In this document: one piece after another, positions 62,646 to 64,000 of the stretch
Layout of the letters: each line of letters starts with the position of its first letter
Numbering within the stretch: the first letter of the stretch is position 1
NCBI GenBank assembly: GCA_041686855.1
Contig: JAWLDA010000005.1
Location: forward strand, 186,001-250,000
Origin: JAWLDA01 sp041686855
GTDB taxonomy: Bacteria > Bacillota > Limnochordia > DTU080 > RSA5
Reading direction: 5' to 3'
Length of the DNA: 64,000 bases
The notes under the pieces: generated by a model
Database searches by the model: none
Told to the model about the DNA's origin: nothing
Seen by the model: the letters and a program-made list of their open reading frames with translations, nothing else
Program-made: the position numbers and the translations under genes

Positions 62646-64000
62646 CTACGCATTCTTTAGTCTCCTTCGCATAAGCACAACGACGGCGCCTGTGTCAAGC
62701 ACAGCCGTGAGTATGTAATCGGCCACAACAGCCCAAAGCGCTCCAACGATCCCCCATTTGGGGTCCCCGACCAACACAAAGATGAGTCCGAGGCGTACGA
62801 CGTTTCCGATGACGGTGTTGACCATGGCGACGCCCGTGCGACCCAATCCGTAGAGAATCCCTGCGGCTACGTGACCGACGTACACAAATGGAGCGGCGAC
62901 GGCGAGTGGCGCGATGAGGACGCCCAGCCCGCTCGTGCTGTACAAAAGGACGCCGAGCTCCTCTCCGTAGTTCCAAAAGGCAAAGGCTGAGACGCCGGCC
63001 ACCGCGATCGCGACGGAGAAACACTTGGTCAGAAGGTTGCGCACCGAGTGCAGCTTCCCTTCGGCGAGGCGCCGGGCGACGGCGGGGATGGCGGCGTGAG
63101 CGATCGGGTGAACGGCGACCATCGGCATGTAAAGCATCGGCAGGACCATGCCAAACAGGCGTCCGTAGACAATGGTCGCTTCGGTCGAATCCAATCCCGC
63201 CGTGAGAAGCTGCCGGGGAATGAGCGCAACGTTAAACATGCCGAGAACGCCGTTGATGAGCCCCGAGAGGAGGACGGGGGCGGCGACGGCGCTCAAAGCG
63301 CCTGCCACCGGAACTGCCGTCGGAATCCATCGCTGCCAGCGCTTGCGTGCCTTGGTCGAGGCCCTCCCTCTCCTCGTGGAGGGTCGGGTGTCGACGGGAT
63401 CGCTTCGCCATGATTTGCGCACGCACCAAGCTAAGTAAGCGAGAGAGAGAACCTCGCCGACGACAAGACCGCCCGCAATACCGCCGGCCTGCCAAGCGGC
63501 TCCCCACGGCATCAACCATGCCACTAAAAAGAGGACGATGGGCACGCGGCTCGTCGCCTCAATCACACTGGAGATGGCGACGGGGGTGAGGCGTTCTTGT
63601 CCTTGCAACACGCCGCGCAGACTGTGTGAGAGTGCAGCAGGAATTAACAATAGCGGAAAGATGGCGAGCGTGACGATGGTCCGAGGATCTGTGAGAAAGT
63701 GATTGGCAAACAGGTTGCGTGTGCCAAAGAGGAAGAGGGCGGCCAACAGCGCGGTACACAACGTAAGCGCCAGCCCGACCCGACCGTATGTACGTGCGGC
63801 GACGCGATCCCGAGAGCCGAGGGCGTCGGCGCTGAGCCGGGCGATCCCGACGTAGAGACCCGCGGTGGCCAGTGTCCAAGCGACACGGTAGACGGGCCAT
63901 GTCATTTGGAGGAGTCCGATCACCTCTTCGCCGGCGGTGCGCACCAGGAGGACTCGATAAGCGGTACCAATGACGCGGTTGGCGACGCCGGCCAAAAAGA
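62646..64000 (-). CDS. SpoVB/MurJ-like polysaccharide flippase (MATE/MOP fold), 5'-truncated
   Basis: A membrane flippase of the MVF/MOP superfamily with at least 12 hydrophobic segments visible in about 450 residues. The frame is still open at the window edge; ANRVIGTAYRVLLVRTAGEE and GLLQMTWPVYRV correspond to the second half of helix 1 and the loop after it in SpoVB, so perhaps 15-30 residues are missing. Features include SHSLRGVLQGQERLTPVA. A hydrophilic insert (DTRPSTRRGRASTKARKR) lies near the middle. It would move lipid-linked cell-wall or spore-cortex precursors. It is 139 bp upstream of the ABC operon but separately transcribed. Confidence 0.86.
   Translation of the reverse strand, partial: FLAGVANRVIGTAYRVLLVRTAGEEVIGLLQMTWPVYRVAWTLATAGLYVGIARLSADALGSRDRVAARTYGRVGLALTLCTALLAALFLFGTRNLFANHFLTDPRTIVTLAIFPLLLIPAALSHSLRGVLQGQERLTPVAISSVIEATSRVPIVLFLVAWLMPWGAAWQAGGIAGGLVVGEVLSLAYLAWCVRKSWRSDPVDTRPSTRRGRASTKARKRWQRWIPTAVPVAGALSAVAAPVLLSGLINGVLGMFNVALIPRQLLTAGLDSTEATIVYGRLFGMVLPMLYMPMVAVHPIAHAAIPAVARRLAEGKLHSVRNLLTKCFSVAIAVAGVSAFAFWNYGEELGVLLYSTSGLGVLIAPLAVAAPFVYVGHVAAGILYGLGRTGVAMVNTVIGNVVRLGLIFVLVGDPKWGIVGALWAVVADYILTAVLDTGAVVVLMRRRLKNA

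Overview
The window reads as a chromosomal segment of a spore-forming, aerobic Gram-positive bacterium (Bacillota/Firmicutes) with a moderately high G+C content by eye. The evidence is near-perfect Shine-Dalgarno sequences (AGGAGG or GGAGGTGAT) in front of most genes, very frequent GTG and TTG starts, coat-F-like and manganese-catalase genes typical of spores, a SpoVB-like flippase, a spore-photoproduct-lyase-like radical SAM gene and a heme A synthase. I cannot name the genus; a deep-branching or thermophilic Bacillota lineage is an inference. I found no rRNA, tRNA or CRISPR array.

Layout. 1-5.6 kb: the end of an oligoendopeptidase F gene, a VOC protein, a noncoding array of five-plus 241-bp tandem repeats, a radical SAM gene and an orphan sugar-binding protein. 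5.8-10.9 kb: an FAD oxidoreductase, a DHFR-like protein and a manC-manB pair for GDP-mannose. 11.3-13.3 kb: a repeat-rich element (copy A) ending in a gene for a double winged-helix/nuclease protein. 13.3-22.2 kb: asparagine synthetase, a DUF1992 protein, a Gfo/Idh/MocA dehydrogenase with a D-threonine-aldolase-like enzyme, a patatin lipase and an MFS carrier. 22.3-30.8 kb: a catabolic-looking cluster (PLP beta-family enzyme, NAD epimerase, DapA-like aldolase, ceramidase-like hydrolase, DegT aminotransferase, ROK regulator, Gfo dehydrogenase) whose substrate I cannot name. 31-38 kb: two M16 proteases, catalase, an Old Yellow Enzyme and a manganese catalase/coat protein group. 38.5-49.1 kb: a 2-hydroxyacid dehydrogenase, an operon of ABC exporter, xylonate-type dehydratase and MFS carrier, another MFS gene, ctaA, an EamA transporter and a second D-threonine-aldolase-like gene. 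49.4-51.6 kb: copy B of the nuclease element, inverted. 52-64 kb: a two-repeat secreted protein, an AraC regulator, an FAD oxidoreductase, a cupredoxin, polA coupled to a SplB-like radical SAM gene, an ABC exporter with its DUF1854 partner and a truncated flippase.

The most unusual content is the pair of nuclease elements. Each has a leader built of about 149-bp units that end in 13-16 bp inverted repeats (GTCCGAAAAATGCCCG type), separated by 15-bp iteron-like tracts and a conserved linker, and followed by a gene of about 342 codons. That protein has two N-terminal winged-helix domains and a C-terminal PD-(D/E)XK-like nuclease. The two copies lie 36 kb apart in opposite orientation, and where I compared the nuclease codons they differ only at synonymous positions. 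The combination resembles a plasmid replicon or a nuclease-driven mobile element, and I do not recognise it as a named family. Two other patterns recur: the 241-bp array, and short tandem repeats (units of 9-18 bp, each with its own sequence) in many intergenic gaps.
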